Positions 27,072 to 36,176 of a stretch of DNA of 38,124 nt are shown one piece after another; position 1 is the stretch's first letter, and each line of letters starts with the position of its first letter. A program made the position numbers and the translations under genes. The DNA lies in IMG/VR virus record IMGVR_UViG_3300033233_000092, positions 1 to 38,124 of that record; one strand, written 5' to 3'. The notes beneath the pieces are model-generated. The model saw nothing but the letters and a program-made list of their open reading frames with translations. It was not told where the DNA came from and did not search any database. Source of the DNA: a virus.

Positions 27072-29492
27072 TCATAATAGTACCTCGATGCTGAGTGTTC
27101 CCTTCACTCCATAGGTTGCCGCATAGATGGGACCGCTTGCCGTCTTTTGGATTTTCGTCGTCGTGAATGTTACAGAGCAGTTGTCGAATGGCTCAAACTC
27201 GAAGCGCGTTACGTTGCCTAACTCAATCGGATATAAGTCTCTATCCACGTTGAAAAATTGGAACATATAATATGCAAGGTCTTTTAATATCGCCGACGGA
27301 AGGTATTCGCTCGACCGCGTCAGCTTCCGCTTGTCCGAAAGTACAGCCACGTTAAACGCAGTTCCATTATATGTTACCGTGTCTATGCCATTCGAGAGTT
27401 CCACGATGTCGAACTTCGGACGGCTCTTTTCTGTTTCCTCCAGCGACGATGCTTCGTCCACCGTTACGCTCAATGTGTTCCCCGTCGTCTGCGGCACCCC
27501 GCTATCGTCCCCGCGCCGATAGACATATGCTTTTTTCGTCGCTGAAATTTTTCCAATCAAACCGAAATCTTTCAGGATATTCCTCAGCTCCGACGTCACC
27601 GCTTTATCGGTGAACATCGCCAACGGAATGCTAAAGACTATTTTTGAAGAGTATTGTTTCAGTTGTGCGCCATTGACCGGTATCCAGTCTATCAGGTACA
27701 ATCGGCTATTGCCATAAACGAAGCCATTTTCAAAGACTTGCAGATTTGTAAAGAATAATGTTGCTGTGTTGCTCGCCGCCGTATAGACTTGCGGTCCTGA
27801 ATCTTCTAAGCAAAAATAAATTTTATTTTCCGGCGCACAATACCAAATTGAATCAAGCGCAACAACTCCGCCGTCAAGCACGTCTGTTATAGCGATTGAA
27901 CTATCGGTGTGCGTTTGAATTTTGTGATACACCGGGTCTTGAAAATAAATTCGTCCTTCTGATGTATGATATGCGGCTTGTCGGTAATCCGGAATTCCTG
28001 CGCCCAGCTTCTCGCCGTTATCTATCCACGTTGCGGAACTGTTCAGTTGGTATTCCCTGTACGCATGGAGGTTCGAATTGTTCAACACGCGGAATCGCAC
28101 TTTTCCAGAACCCATCTGATACATGAAATAATCTTTAATGCCTTTGCCAGAATTATATCCGAGCGTCGCACCCGTCACTATCGAGGTGATGTTCAGCGAG
28201 CTTCCGTTCACTTCCCGGAATGAGCCGCGCTTTGTGTCGTCATCTATCTCTGCGACGAGCACGCCATAGTACCAGCTCGTGCCCGTGTAATTGTAATCGA
28301 ACACTTCGAATGAATGCCAATCAGTTCCTGCGTAAATAATGGAACTTAATGAGCCGCTTGTCAAATCATAGCGCTGAATTCCGTTAAAACGAATGTACAG
28401 CCAGAGATGATTATTCCGCGCATTATATACCATCTTATCTACGATGCTGAGTGCATCGCACAAAAGCGTATATGTTCCCAGTAAGCGGTCGCGCTTATAC
28501 ACATGATTATCGATTGCAATGAAAAGGTCAGCGCCGTCAGTTTCGATTACTTTTGTCGCACCGACAATGTATGATGTATTCTCGGGCGGCACATCTATGT
28601 ACATTAATCGTTTTTCGCCGTCATACGTGTTTGCTTCAAGCGTATCAAACTGCACGCTTCTCAATCCGAGTTGCTGATAAAGCTTCGTCAGCATGAGCTG
28701 CACGTTCACATCTTTATACCAACGTTTTGGCAACGTATCTCCTGCATTCACAACGACAATATCATCGGCAGCATCTGAAGCGGGAAGCGTTTGGACATAT
28801 ATTTTTACCTTCTGCGTTCCATCTCCATTAACAAGCGGGTATGTATTGCTGACAGAAATGGGTGTGTCGCTTCCGTCATCTAATCTAATTTTCGTCCCGC
28901 TCGATGTGTAGGTCAGTGTGTGAGTTCCCGGTTGCAATACATAGCTTGCAATGTTCGCATCCATGACGTATATTCCCGTCATCGTCGGCAATATTAATCC
29001 ATCATTCGCGCCGTCGGCATTGGATTGAATCGGCTGTGCGCTTACCAGCTCAGCAGGCAGCCGCGTTCCGAGGTCTTCCGCTGTGTATGCCGTGCACTCG
29101 ATGCTGTCCGCAATTTCTTTGTAGCTCACTTCTGCTTTGTCTATGAACCCGGCAAACATGGGGACGATATCGCTTGCACCTGTGATTTGCGCTTCTACTT
29201 TCATTTCCAAATACTGCACATCGGTTGCATCGAACCAATTATCTTTCCAGTACGAAATATCATGCGCCTTGATTTTTATTTTGTCAGCAGCGAATTGTCC
29301 CGTCTCATATTCGATGCGTGACTTAATATCCTGCGGCGGCTCTATCCAGTCCGTCACTTCCGTCCACGGCGCCGAGCCGTCATTCAGCCCGATGGAGAGG
29401 TCAGTTACTTTCCGCACATACGCTCGGAGCTTCATTTCCTTGGCGCTGCCGTTTGCCAACGCTATGAATTTCGATGACGGCGTGAACTTCAC
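27072..29492 (-). CDS. Large tail-tip/baseplate hub protein
   Basis: 806 residues. The N-terminal ~150 residues (WTEVTDWIEPPQDI, FAGFIDKAEVSYKEI) resemble tail-hub proteins. A central region (~280-600) has repeated beta blades such as TDGADLFIAIDNHVYKRD and LYIRFNGIQRYDL, suggesting a beta-propeller. The C-terminus (~650-806) is again hub-like. It overlaps the tape measure gene by four bases, the usual place for the distal tail protein. Possible receptor contact. Confidence 0.7.
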   Translation of the reverse strand: MKFTPSSKFIALANGSAKEMKLRAYVRKVTDLSIGLNDGSAPWTEVTDWIEPPQDIKSRIEYETGQFAADKIKIKAHDISYWKDNWFDATDVQYLEMKVEAQITGASDIVPMFAGFIDKAEVSYKEIADSIECTAYTAEDLGTRLPAELVSAQPIQSNADGANDGLILPTMTGIYVMDANIASYVLQPGTHTLTYTSSGTKIRLDDGSDTPISVSNTYPLVNGDGTQKVKIYVQTLPASDAADDIVVVNAGDTLPKRWYKDVNVQLMLTKLYQQLGLRSVQFDTLEANTYDGEKRLMYIDVPPENTSYIVGATKVIETDGADLFIAIDNHVYKRDRLLGTYTLLCDALSIVDKMVYNARNNHLWLYIRFNGIQRYDLTSGSLSSIIYAGTDWHSFEVFDYNYTGTSWYYGVLVAEIDDDTKRGSFREVNGSSLNITSIVTGATLGYNSGKGIKDYFMYQMGSGKVRFRVLNNSNLHAYREYQLNSSATWIDNGEKLGAGIPDYRQAAYHTSEGRIYFQDPVYHKIQTHTDSSIAITDVLDGGVVALDSIWYCAPENKIYFCLEDSGPQVYTAASNTATLFFTNLQVFENGFVYGNSRLYLIDWIPVNGAQLKQYSSKIVFSIPLAMFTDKAVTSELRNILKDFGLIGKISATKKAYVYRRGDDSGVPQTTGNTLSVTVDEASSLEETEKSRPKFDIVELSNGIDTVTYNGTAFNVAVLSDKRKLTRSSEYLPSAILKDLAYYMFQFFNVDRDLYPIELGNVTRFEFEPFDNCSVTFTTTKIQKTASGPIYAATYGVKGTLSIEVLL

Positions 29493-31945
29493 AGAGTTAC
29501 TTTCGCCCGGTTGTTAATAAAAAATTCATCCACGCTTTTTACGCCAAGCTCCCGCATTCCTTTTTGTACGCCGTCTTTTACGACTTTCGCTATCGCTTCG
29601 GGATTTGTTACCGCTTCGGAAACATAAATCGGTATCGTCAGGGTTCGCACGGAATGGTCGCCTTCATATACTACGCCGCTCTTTTCTCGTATCGTCTCTC
29701 TCAGCGTTTGCTCCTGTCGCACCGTGCGCACTGTCTCTCCGCCTTTTAAGAGCGCTACTATTTCCTCATCCATCCCGCCCGGCACAACGCCACCTTCGTG
29801 AAAGCTCGGCGGCGATTGTCCAGCTATGACTGCCGTTTCTGCCGCGCCTAATGCAAGATATGCAGCCATCAACCATGGACCGCCGTCTCTCAAACCAGCT
29901 ATTGCTGCGGCAGCCGTATTTATTATTGCATTCACTAATTGCACATCTTGGTTGACAAAAAATTCCTGCATTTTCGCCTGCTTCATTTGCAGTTCATATT
30001 CTGCCTGCCTCGCCGCTTTTTCTTCGTCATACTTCTTGCTGACTGTGGCTTCCTGTGCGCTGTAACTTTGTTCGAGCTCGCTTCGCTTTGCCGTCAATGC
30101 GTTGCGCTGTGCCGTCGTCAGCTTGTCGCTCGCCAGTCGCGCATTGATTGCGTCTATTTCTTTTTTCTTCGCTTGCTCGATGGCGTCTATTTCTTTTTTC
30201 TTCCGCTGCTCGATGGCGGCGAGCGCGGCATTTTCCCTGCTTTGAAGCGCGTCTATTTCTGCGCCGTAGGAATTTGAAACCGCCTGTGAGACTACTCCCG
30301 CCGCCTGCTGCGCTATGTTTGCCCACTGGTCGAATTGACGCTGAAAATCCTGTAAACTTTCGACTTCTATTTTCTCCCGCTCGCCTGCGGCAACTCTCTT
30401 GATGCGCGTAATTTCATCTTCATTGCCGTGCGCCATGTCGATGGCGGTTCTCTCCCATTCTTCGATGATATCCAGCTCATAATCTTTTTCATCTTTGAAG
30501 AGCGCTCTTTCTTTTTGCCGCAATTGCCTGGCAAGTTCTACCTGGTCATTGATGCGGGCATTATCCTCCGACGTTACTGCCGGCACACCGAAGAGCGGGC
30601 TTTTGATTGCGCCGCCTAATGAAAATGATTCCTCGATTTTCTTCCGTATCTCCTTCCCAAATGATTTCGGGTCTGCCGTCGCTTCATCAAGCTGGATTTT
30701 TAATTTTAAATCGAAATGAGTTTCGGATAATCCTCTTGCCGCAAGCTCGACGTGTTCTATTTTTGCTTTTGTCGCCTCGAGTTCGTCATTCAGCTTCTTA
30801 AAATATGCCTGACCTTCCTTCGTCGTAATGTTGACGGCATCCATGACGAGCTTGAGGTCGGATTCATGTTTATGTAACTCGGCAAGCGTTGTCAGCGAGG
30901 ATGAACGTGCTATATTTTGGGCTCCTATGACTTCTATTCCACTATTTGCAGTGTCGATTTCTTTATTGCGAATGTCCTCAATCTTCTTTTCAATTTCCAA
31001 TACTAACAGCGATTGTCCATGCAGCTCCGCCAGCGTCTTAGCATATTCTAAATTCTCTATTGCGCCGGCGTCCGTTATCGCTCCCAATGCCCGCAACCGT
31101 TCCGTATATTGAACCGTTCCCGCCGCAGTTTTTGAAATCTCATCGAGGTTTTGAGTTAGCAAATCGTTTTCTTTTTTCATTGCCTCCTGCTGAGCTTCCA
31201 ATGCGGCATAGGAAGAATTAAATCCTCCCGCAAAATCCATCAGCCCTTTCGAGCCGCCTGCCGTGTTTCTGGTAAATATCAGCATTTGCTCATTGACAGC
31301 GGCTAATTTTTGCTGGACTTGTTCTTGCTGAGATTTTAAATCTGTAAAATCCATTCCCGTAAGCGAGGGTTTCCACTTACTTATTATAAATTCCACTTGC
31401 TCCTGAATGGCTTTCCTGTTCGCTTGTATCGCTTCGGCAAGCGCCGTTATGCCCGCAAATGCAATTCCTACCGGTCCTGCAAACGCCGCGAACGAGCCGC
31501 CCATTGCCTTCAGCGCAAAGGCCATGCCCGTTCCCGCCTCGACTGCATTTCTCAGCCCGCCGACATATTCTTTTATTTGCTTCTGGTGGTTCTCCGTCGC
31601 GCCGGTGAGGACGGCGATATCCGTCGCTAATCCTTCAGCAGCTCCCGCAGCCGCCGTCATTGCAAAGGTGAGCAGGCGATGCTCGCTCCGCTGTTCCCGA
31701 ATAATTTGAGTTAATGTTTCGTGAGATTTTCCCTGCGATTTGATTTGGTTATCGACCGAGCTTGCCTGCCTCTGCAGTTTCTGATATTCGTTCAGCAAAC
31801 CCTGACTGGCGGTTCCCGTCTTTTCCATCTCAGCGGAGATTTTCGAGAAGGTATCCTGCGCTTTCTTTTTCAGCGCATCAAGGACAACCGAGAGCTGTTC
31901 CTCTGCCGTGATGGTATATTTACTTTGTTTGATTTCGTCAGCCAT
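29489..31945 (-). CDS. Tail tape measure protein
   Basis: 818 residues. Long helical Gln/Lys/Ala-rich segments, hydrophobic Ala/Gly patches (~93-175) and a second one near 680-715 (AAAAIAGLRDGGPWLMAAYLAL). IEQRKKKEIDAI-type units repeat near 565-600. The C-terminus has SFHEGGVVPGG and a small beta domain. It sets tail length and may help DNA cross the membrane. The length predicts a tail of roughly 120 nm at 1.5 angstrom per residue. Position after G/GT and Z-like genes supports this. Confidence 0.9.
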   Translation of the reverse strand: MADEIKQSKYTITAEEQLSVVLDALKKKAQDTFSKISAEMEKTGTASQGLLNEYQKLQRQASSVDNQIKSQGKSHETLTQIIREQRSEHRLLTFAMTAAAGAAEGLATDIAVLTGATENHQKQIKEYVGGLRNAVEAGTGMAFALKAMGGSFAAFAGPVGIAFAGITALAEAIQANRKAIQEQVEFIISKWKPSLTGMDFTDLKSQQEQVQQKLAAVNEQMLIFTRNTAGGSKGLMDFAGGFNSSYAALEAQQEAMKKENDLLTQNLDEISKTAAGTVQYTERLRALGAITDAGAIENLEYAKTLAELHGQSLLVLEIEKKIEDIRNKEIDTANSGIEVIGAQNIARSSSLTTLAELHKHESDLKLVMDAVNITTKEGQAYFKKLNDELEATKAKIEHVELAARGLSETHFDLKLKIQLDEATADPKSFGKEIRKKIEESFSLGGAIKSPLFGVPAVTSEDNARINDQVELARQLRQKERALFKDEKDYELDIIEEWERTAIDMAHGNEDEITRIKRVAAGEREKIEVESLQDFQRQFDQWANIAQQAAGVVSQAVSNSYGAEIDALQSRENAALAAIEQRKKKEIDAIEQAKKKEIDAINARLASDKLTTAQRNALTAKRSELEQSYSAQEATVSKKYDEEKAARQAEYELQMKQAKMQEFFVNQDVQLVNAIINTAAAAIAGLRDGGPWLMAAYLALGAAETAVIAGQSPPSFHEGGVVPGGMDEEIVALLKGGETVRTVRQEQTLRETIREKSGVVYEGDHSVRTLTIPIYVSEAVTNPEAIAKVVKDGVQKGMRELGVKSVDEFFINNRAKVTL

Positions 31946-32029
31946 TGTAATTATTTCCTCATTGATTTATTTATCCATTGTGCGACTGAAAAAATGAAAC
32001 AATTTCGGACAATGATAACATGATTGTCT

Positions 32030-32629
32030 TCATTTACTATTCAATTCTTCTTTTACTAATTCGTTCAAACGATTTCGCGTCCACTCGCGGAATGGGTAGC
32101 TAATGTCGCCGGCAAGAAACATTTGCGGGACTGAATTTTTTGTGATCGCTTTGATTGGCAGACGCTGATATATTTGCCCTTTTCCTCGCGGACGTATTTT
32201 CCCCCGCGGACCGAGCTTGCGTCGGAAAAATACTCCTTTATGCTCGTTAAATTGTCCCACGGCGCCCTCTGGCATCGTTTGTAAAAATGCGTGCGGATAA
32301 AATTCTCTTTCCCCGCGAATGAATTCCACCACTATGCCTGTCGCCGTTTGTATGGGATGAAAATCGAGCAGATTGAAGCGTCTTCCACGCGCAAGGAACG
32401 TGACGAACAATCTGTGCATCGTTACTTTGGACGATACCGTGAATGCTGAAAGAACTACTGCTTTATTTATATTATACCGACCAGTAATGCGTCTCGCTGC
32501 TTCGGGGATGCCTTCTTCGCGCAGTCTGTTCAATGCGTTGGGGAGCGCCGTGAGAATTTTTTCCTTCTCCGCTTCTAATTGCTTCACGAGGTCGCCTTCT
32601 ATTTTCCATTTTATCGTCAGCGCTCTCAA
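32030..32629 (-). CDS. Minor tail protein, GpZ-like
   Basis: 199 residues from a TTG at 32629, with AGAGGGG about 6 bases upstream; no ATG is suitably placed. ARRITGRYNINKAVVLSAFTV and FVTFLARGRRFNLLDFHP match the pattern of prophage minor tail protein Z. The Arg/Lys-rich end suits a tail completion role. In lambda Z lies before G/T; here it follows them. The ribosome binding site is supplied by the palindromic element 32634-32672. Confidence 0.65.
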   Translation of the reverse strand: MRALTIKWKIEGDLVKQLEAEKEKILTALPNALNRLREEGIPEAARRITGRYNINKAVVLSAFTVSSKVTMHRLFVTFLARGRRFNLLDFHPIQTATGIVVEFIRGEREFYPHAFLQTMPEGAVGQFNEHKGVFFRRKLGPRGKIRPRGKGQIYQRLPIKAITKNSVPQMFLAGDISYPFREWTRNRLNELVKEELNSK

Positions 32630-32633
32630 AATG

Positions 32634-32672
32634 AACCCCTCTTCATTTCTCCCCTTTGAAAGAAAGGGGAGA
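32634..32672. repeat. GGGGAGA...AGAGGGG palindromic element, copy
   Basis: Arms TCTCCCCTTT (32648-32657) and AAAGGGGAGA (32663-32672) plus AACCCCTCTT. It separates the GT frame from the Z-like gene. On the plus strand it is followed by TTTTTT. Confidence 0.8.
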
Positions 32673-32693
32673 TGTTTTTTATCTTGTGGATTT

Positions 32694-33316
32694 TCATGAA
32701 GAAAGCTGTTTATATTTTTGGAATATTCTCAGCATCGTTTTGACCGATTGCGGAAGCAGTTCGTACTCTTTTTTTGTCAGCGCAAACAATCCACTGTTCC
32801 AGTCTTCGAGATATTCGATTGCGCCCCGGTACTTTTCCAAACATTCCCGCGCATGGTTTCGATAGTCATCGTCAACTATTGCACCCGTCAGTTTGTCCCT
32901 GAATATTCGTCCGCCCTCGAGCGTCTTCGGGTCGAAGTACGCTTCGAGAGCGCGAATCAGTTTTTTTGGTCGGTTCCCGAGAGACGGCTCTGTATGATGA
33001 TGTTCAGCGCAAGCTCGGCAATATATGGCTTGATGCTGTTCATGCTTTCGAGTTTTACTGCCGTCCGTTTGCCAATGCCCGGCACATGCACTTCTTCCGT
33101 AACGAACGGCGCCTCGAATTTATCCCAACCCTTCAGCCCGAATCGCACGAGCTCATACGAGAGCATCCAGTTGGATTCGTTTTTATTTTTATCATAAATA
33201 TATGCCTCGAGTTGTGCGTCGAGCGCGCCAAGATGAAATACGCTCCCTTCTGGATTTTCTTTTTCTTCGGCAAGCGTATAATTTATTACCTGATTTACAT
33301 TGAATGGTTTTGCCAT
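32694..33316 (-). CDS. Tail assembly chaperone G-T fusion made by -1 frameshift
   Basis: The G frame ends at 32957, right after the slippery heptamer A-AAA-AAC (codons CAA AAA AAC, then TGA; T-run 32961-32967 on plus). A -1 shift enters an 88-residue frame (LIRALEAYFDPKTLEGGRIF onward) that ends at 32694, giving about 207 residues. This is the lambda gpG/gpGT arrangement, conserved upstream of tape measure genes. The T part has no good start of its own. Confidence 0.88.
32957..33316 (-). CDS. Tail assembly chaperone, gpG-like
   Basis: 119 residues. Begins MAKPFNVNQVINYTLAEEKE and ends SRLSGTDQKN at the frameshift site. It would coat the tape measure protein during tail assembly and be absent from the mature virion. 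GGAG lies about 11 bases ahead of the ATG. Position between tail tube and tape measure fits. Confidence 0.8.
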   Translation of the reverse strand: MAKPFNVNQVINYTLAEEKENPEGSVFHLGALDAQLEAYIYDKNKNESNWMLSYELVRFGLKGWDKFEAPFVTEEVHVPGIGKRTAVKLESMNSIKPYIAELALNIIIQSRLSGTDQKN

Positions 33317-33342
33317 TGTTGCTTCGCTCCTTTTTTTTGCGC

Positions 33343-33381
33343 CATTCTGAGCGAAGGAGATTCTTCGCTCCGCTCAGAATG
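33343..33381. repeat. Inverted repeat between tail tube and gpG genes
   Basis: CATTCTGAGCG (33343-33353) and CGCTCAGAATG (33371-33381). It resembles a short dispersed intergenic repeat common in FCB-group genomes. In RNA it forms an 11-bp stem that might protect or limit the tail tube message. Confidence 0.7.
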
Positions 33382-33396
33382 ACAAATTATTTATGG

Positions 33397-34602
33397 TTAT
33401 GTGAATAAGATTGAAATATGGTCGTCGCCGGCGCTCTGATTAAATTGCAAGCCGAGCTCGTGCGTTATTATACCGTTGCGATTACCATATTTATGACCGA
33501 CATATTGCGCTGCTGGGAATCCGATTTGTATCGTGTTTCCAGCCGACGCGCCACAGATTATGCCCATCGGACTGACCGTATTGGCGAGCAGTGTCGCAAT
33601 GGCATCGTGCGACGCGATTAAATCCACTTCGGGGTCGAAACTGCCTTTCGGGTCATGACCGGTTTTCAAAAATCCTTTGACGCCATACGCCGAGCCGGGG
33701 TCGGTGCGGTGCGTCGTCTTGATGCCCATGTCGTACTCGAATTTGCTGATGATATGATTGAAGCCCATGCCTGCAAACGTGCCGCTCGCCCAGACTGCCG
33801 GCAAGGTGGTGTTGTACGTTGTCGAGGGGGTGTTGGCATTCGATATGGCAGTATACAATCCTATCATGTCGAATTCTGCCATCGTAATTTTTGCAGCGCC
33901 ATTCGATATTTTGAAAGATTCGGCGACCGCGCCTTTGATTTGATGTTTAATCGCGTTGGTCGTGGCGCCTTTGTAACTTTCGAGTGTTACAGATTTTCCC
34001 GGCGTGAACATGTTGGAACCGGGATTCGATGTGGGTACATAGAGTATTGCCGCCCCGCTGGTTGCCGTTGCCGTTGCGCCTGAACCGCCGCCGCCCGAAA
34101 AGCTGATCGTCGCGCCTGCGCCAGATGCGTAGCCGCTTCCGGGATTCGTTATAATAATTGCAACGACCGCGCCGCCTGATATTAACGCGATAGCCGCTGC
34201 GCCTGAACCGCCGCTCACAGGCGTAAATATAACCGTCGGCGAACTCGTGTATCCGCTTCCGCCTGCAGTGACGGCTGTGGATTTTATTCCGCCCGATGCC
34301 ACTACTGTCTCGGTCATGCCGCAGCTTTGCAATAATGCACTTAACGGCGCGTATGCGCTGCCAGCCGTGCCGCTTCCTTTAAGTTCCGTTTTGATTTTAA
34401 GCTTCACCCAGCAATGACCGAGGACTTTCGCTATCTCGTCCAGCGATTGGCGTTGATAATTTCTCGGCAACATTTCCGGGATGACTTCCGGGTCGGTCGC
34501 TTCGGCAAGGAAATAATCCGTCGCCGATAATGTTGCCGCCGTGTTCTGCGTCGCTTCGACTTTCGCGCCGACGACTTGTAGCTCTTCTAAATAAACTGCC
34601 AT
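33397..34602 (-). CDS. Major tail (tube) protein with Gly-rich insertion
   Basis: 401 residues. The N-terminus (MAVYLEELQVVGAKVEATQNT) and C-terminal part (GAVAESFKISNGAAKITMAEFDMIGLY onward) are tail-tube-like. Residues ~103-185 are a Gly/Ser/Thr-rich block with two units of GSGY...P-T-V/I-F-type repeats (AGGSGYTSSPTVIF; GSGYASGAGATISF), a motif found on phage and bacterial surface proteins. This block is likely displayed on the outside of the tail. Position before gpG supports the tube role. Confidence 0.78.
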   Translation of the reverse strand: MAVYLEELQVVGAKVEATQNTAATLSATDYFLAEATDPEVIPEMLPRNYQRQSLDEIAKVLGHCWVKLKIKTELKGSGTAGSAYAPLSALLQSCGMTETVVASGGIKSTAVTAGGSGYTSSPTVIFTPVSGGSGAAAIALISGGAVVAIIITNPGSGYASGAGATISFSGGGGSGATATATSGAAILYVPTSNPGSNMFTPGKSVTLESYKGATTNAIKHQIKGAVAESFKISNGAAKITMAEFDMIGLYTAISNANTPSTTYNTTLPAVWASGTFAGMGFNHIISKFEYDMGIKTTHRTDPGSAYGVKGFLKTGHDPKGSFDPEVDLIASHDAIATLLANTVSPMGIICGASAGNTIQIGFPAAQYVGHKYGNRNGIITHELGLQFNQSAGDDHISILFT

Positions 34603-34605
34603 GGG

Positions 34606-34875
34606 TTATTCTCCTTGATTATGTTCGGTTGATGGTTCGATGTTCGATGTTGATTGTTCGATGTCCGATGTTGGTTGTTCGATGTCCGCTTTGGCTTGCG
34701 CTTCGAGTGATTTTTTTACTTCCTCCGCCGCTTTCGCTTCTGGCGTGTGGCTGCCGTCTTCGTTGCGTACCATTTGGGTGACGTAACCGGGAAGCGGCTC
34801 GATGCTGGATATTGGTTCTTCGATGTCCGATGTCGGATGTTCGATGTTCGATGTTGGTTTGGTTTTTTTGGGCAT
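34606..34875 (-). CDS. Small protein largely built from 7-bp repeat DNA
   Basis: 89 residues. Both ends read from GATGTTC-family repeats (TSNIEHPTSDIEEPISS; TSDIEQSTSNIEPSTEHNQ), while the middle (GYVTQMVRNEDGSHTPEAKAAEEVKKSLEAQAK) is ordinary sequence. It is probably a small head/tail gene enlarged by repeats. Function unknown; expression uncertain but spacing is operon-like. Confidence 0.55.
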   Translation of the reverse strand: MPKKTKPTSNIEHPTSDIEEPISSIEPLPGYVTQMVRNEDGSHTPEAKAAEEVKKSLEAQAKADIEQPTSDIEQSTSNIEPSTEHNQGE

Positions 34876-34884
34876 TGGAGTTCC

Positions 34885-35370
34885 TCAATTTGGAATTGTG
34901 ATATAGCAAAAAACAAATGCGTAGTTATCTGCCGAGTCTTCGCCCGTGAATAGCACTTTTGCGCGAATATATTTATCGGTTATAGGGTCCACGGGTGCGA
35001 ATGTGACCAGCTTTGCGGTAAATGGAGCTATCGGAAGGACATATTGCGGGTCTTCATCGTCGTTGTTCATTAAATCCCATTGAGTCTCATTTGCCCAAGC
35101 CAAATTCCACAATACTCCGTCATTTGAGGTTTCGATAATGATTTTTGCTTGATCCGCCACTGCATCGTGGAGCGTTGTACTCACATAGATACAGCCGGTG
35201 ATTGTAAAACTTTGAACGCCAAGGAGGTCAAGCGATGGAAATAATACCCAGTCTCCTACGTTGCCATCCACGTATTGCGGCTCTATGAGAATGATGACTT
35301 CTTTGTTCTCCACCGATGCAATTAGATCGGGTGAATCAACTTCTCTGAATTTTTGGGTTTCTAATCCCAT
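34885..35370 (-). CDS. Putative virion protein, beta-rich
   Basis: 161 residues. Acidic, beta pattern throughout (QSFTITGCIYVSTTLHDAV, KYIRAKVLFTG, FVFCYITIPN). Lies between the tail terminator candidate and the tail tube gene. Not recognised; decoration or tail-associated protein is possible. Confidence 0.6.
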   Translation of the reverse strand: MGLETQKFREVDSPDLIASVENKEVIILIEPQYVDGNVGDWVLFPSLDLLGVQSFTITGCIYVSTTLHDAVADQAKIIIETSNDGVLWNLAWANETQWDLMNNDDEDPQYVLPIAPFTAKLVTFAPVDPITDKYIRAKVLFTGEDSADNYAFVFCYITIPN

Positions 35371-35382
35371 AATTTCACCTTT

Positions 35383-35850
35383 TTACGTTTCTTGAAATCT
35401 GTCTGTCCGGTATTCGACTGTGAATTCTACTACGCCGCCGCTTACTATTTTTTTCTCCTGCTCGAGCGTGAGTGAATATTTTACGTTATGTATCCGAATC
35501 GCAACGCCGCCGCAGGTCATGTCCACGCCAATCGCTTTGATGATGTCCATCGCAAGATTGAAACCCGCTACGTCGCTTCCTTGCCCCGCCTGTATGCTGA
35601 ATTCCGCTTTCAGCGGCAATGCCCTCGTCCATATACCCGCAGGACCGGCTTTCTCATCTTCTAATACTACGTCGCTTTCATGGGCATAATATAGATTGAT
35701 GCCCGGAAGTTCAGCCGCTTCAAATGGAGCACTTGTCGTGTCCCGATATACAGCAACTTTTGCAACGTTCGTGTGATACCCGCCCGACGTTTTAATCGCG
35801 TTGAGCTTGGTTTCAATGAAGCTGACAATATCTAATACTTTTGCCGCCAT
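35383..35850 (-). CDS. Tail terminator candidate, gpU-like
   Basis: 155 residues. VLDIVSFIETKLNAIKT at the N-terminus, then a beta region with LPGINLYYAHESDVV and C-terminal VVEFTVEYRTDRF, matching the size and layout of tail terminator proteins that cap the tube. Its start overlaps the connector gene stop by one base. Assignment by layout and synteny. Confidence 0.6.
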   Translation of the reverse strand: MAAKVLDIVSFIETKLNAIKTSGGYHTNVAKVAVYRDTTSAPFEAAELPGINLYYAHESDVVLEDEKAGPAGIWTRALPLKAEFSIQAGQGSDVAGFNLAMDIIKAIGVDMTCGGVAIRIHNVKYSLTLEQEKKIVSGGVVEFTVEYRTDRFQET

Positions 35851-36176
35851 CAGCTTTGCACCGGGTCTTCGCTGAGTTCCAGCCGCGTAAATCCTGTCCC
35901 ATCTGGTTTGACGGAAATAACATAATATTGCTTCTCATCGCTTACGCGTTTTATTTTGGCGGCGTTTGTTGCATCGGCAACATCTTCTGTCACTGGATAT
36001 ATTGCGGGCTTTGTGCTGTCGACGGCGATGAATCCCGTCTCCTGGGCAACGTACGGAGATTCCCAGAGCGCCTCGATGTTACTCTCGGCGCCCGAGGGAT
36101 TTGTGTACACGAATGGCTCGCCGCCAAGGTGCTCGATGAGCGACCGACGGTCTTCAAGGGTTTCGAGCTGGGACAT
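35850..36176 (-). CDS. Head-tail connector candidate, gpFII-like
   Basis: 108 residues. EHLGGEPFVYTNPSGAESNIEALW and later KIKRVSDEKQYYVISVKPDG, RLELSED show the beta layout of small head-tail joining proteins. It sits between capsid-side genes and the tail terminator, where lambda FII-type proteins lie. Confidence 0.6.
   Translation of the reverse strand: MSQLETLEDRRSLIEHLGGEPFVYTNPSGAESNIEALWESPYVAQETGFIAVDSTKPAIYPVTEDVADATNAAKIKRVSDEKQYYVISVKPDGTGFTRLELSEDPVQS

Noticed and set aside
32634-32697. A 23-codon ORF after the gpT frame
   Set aside because: It is a translation of the palindromic repeat; the repeat more likely serves as leader for the TTG-started Z-like gene.
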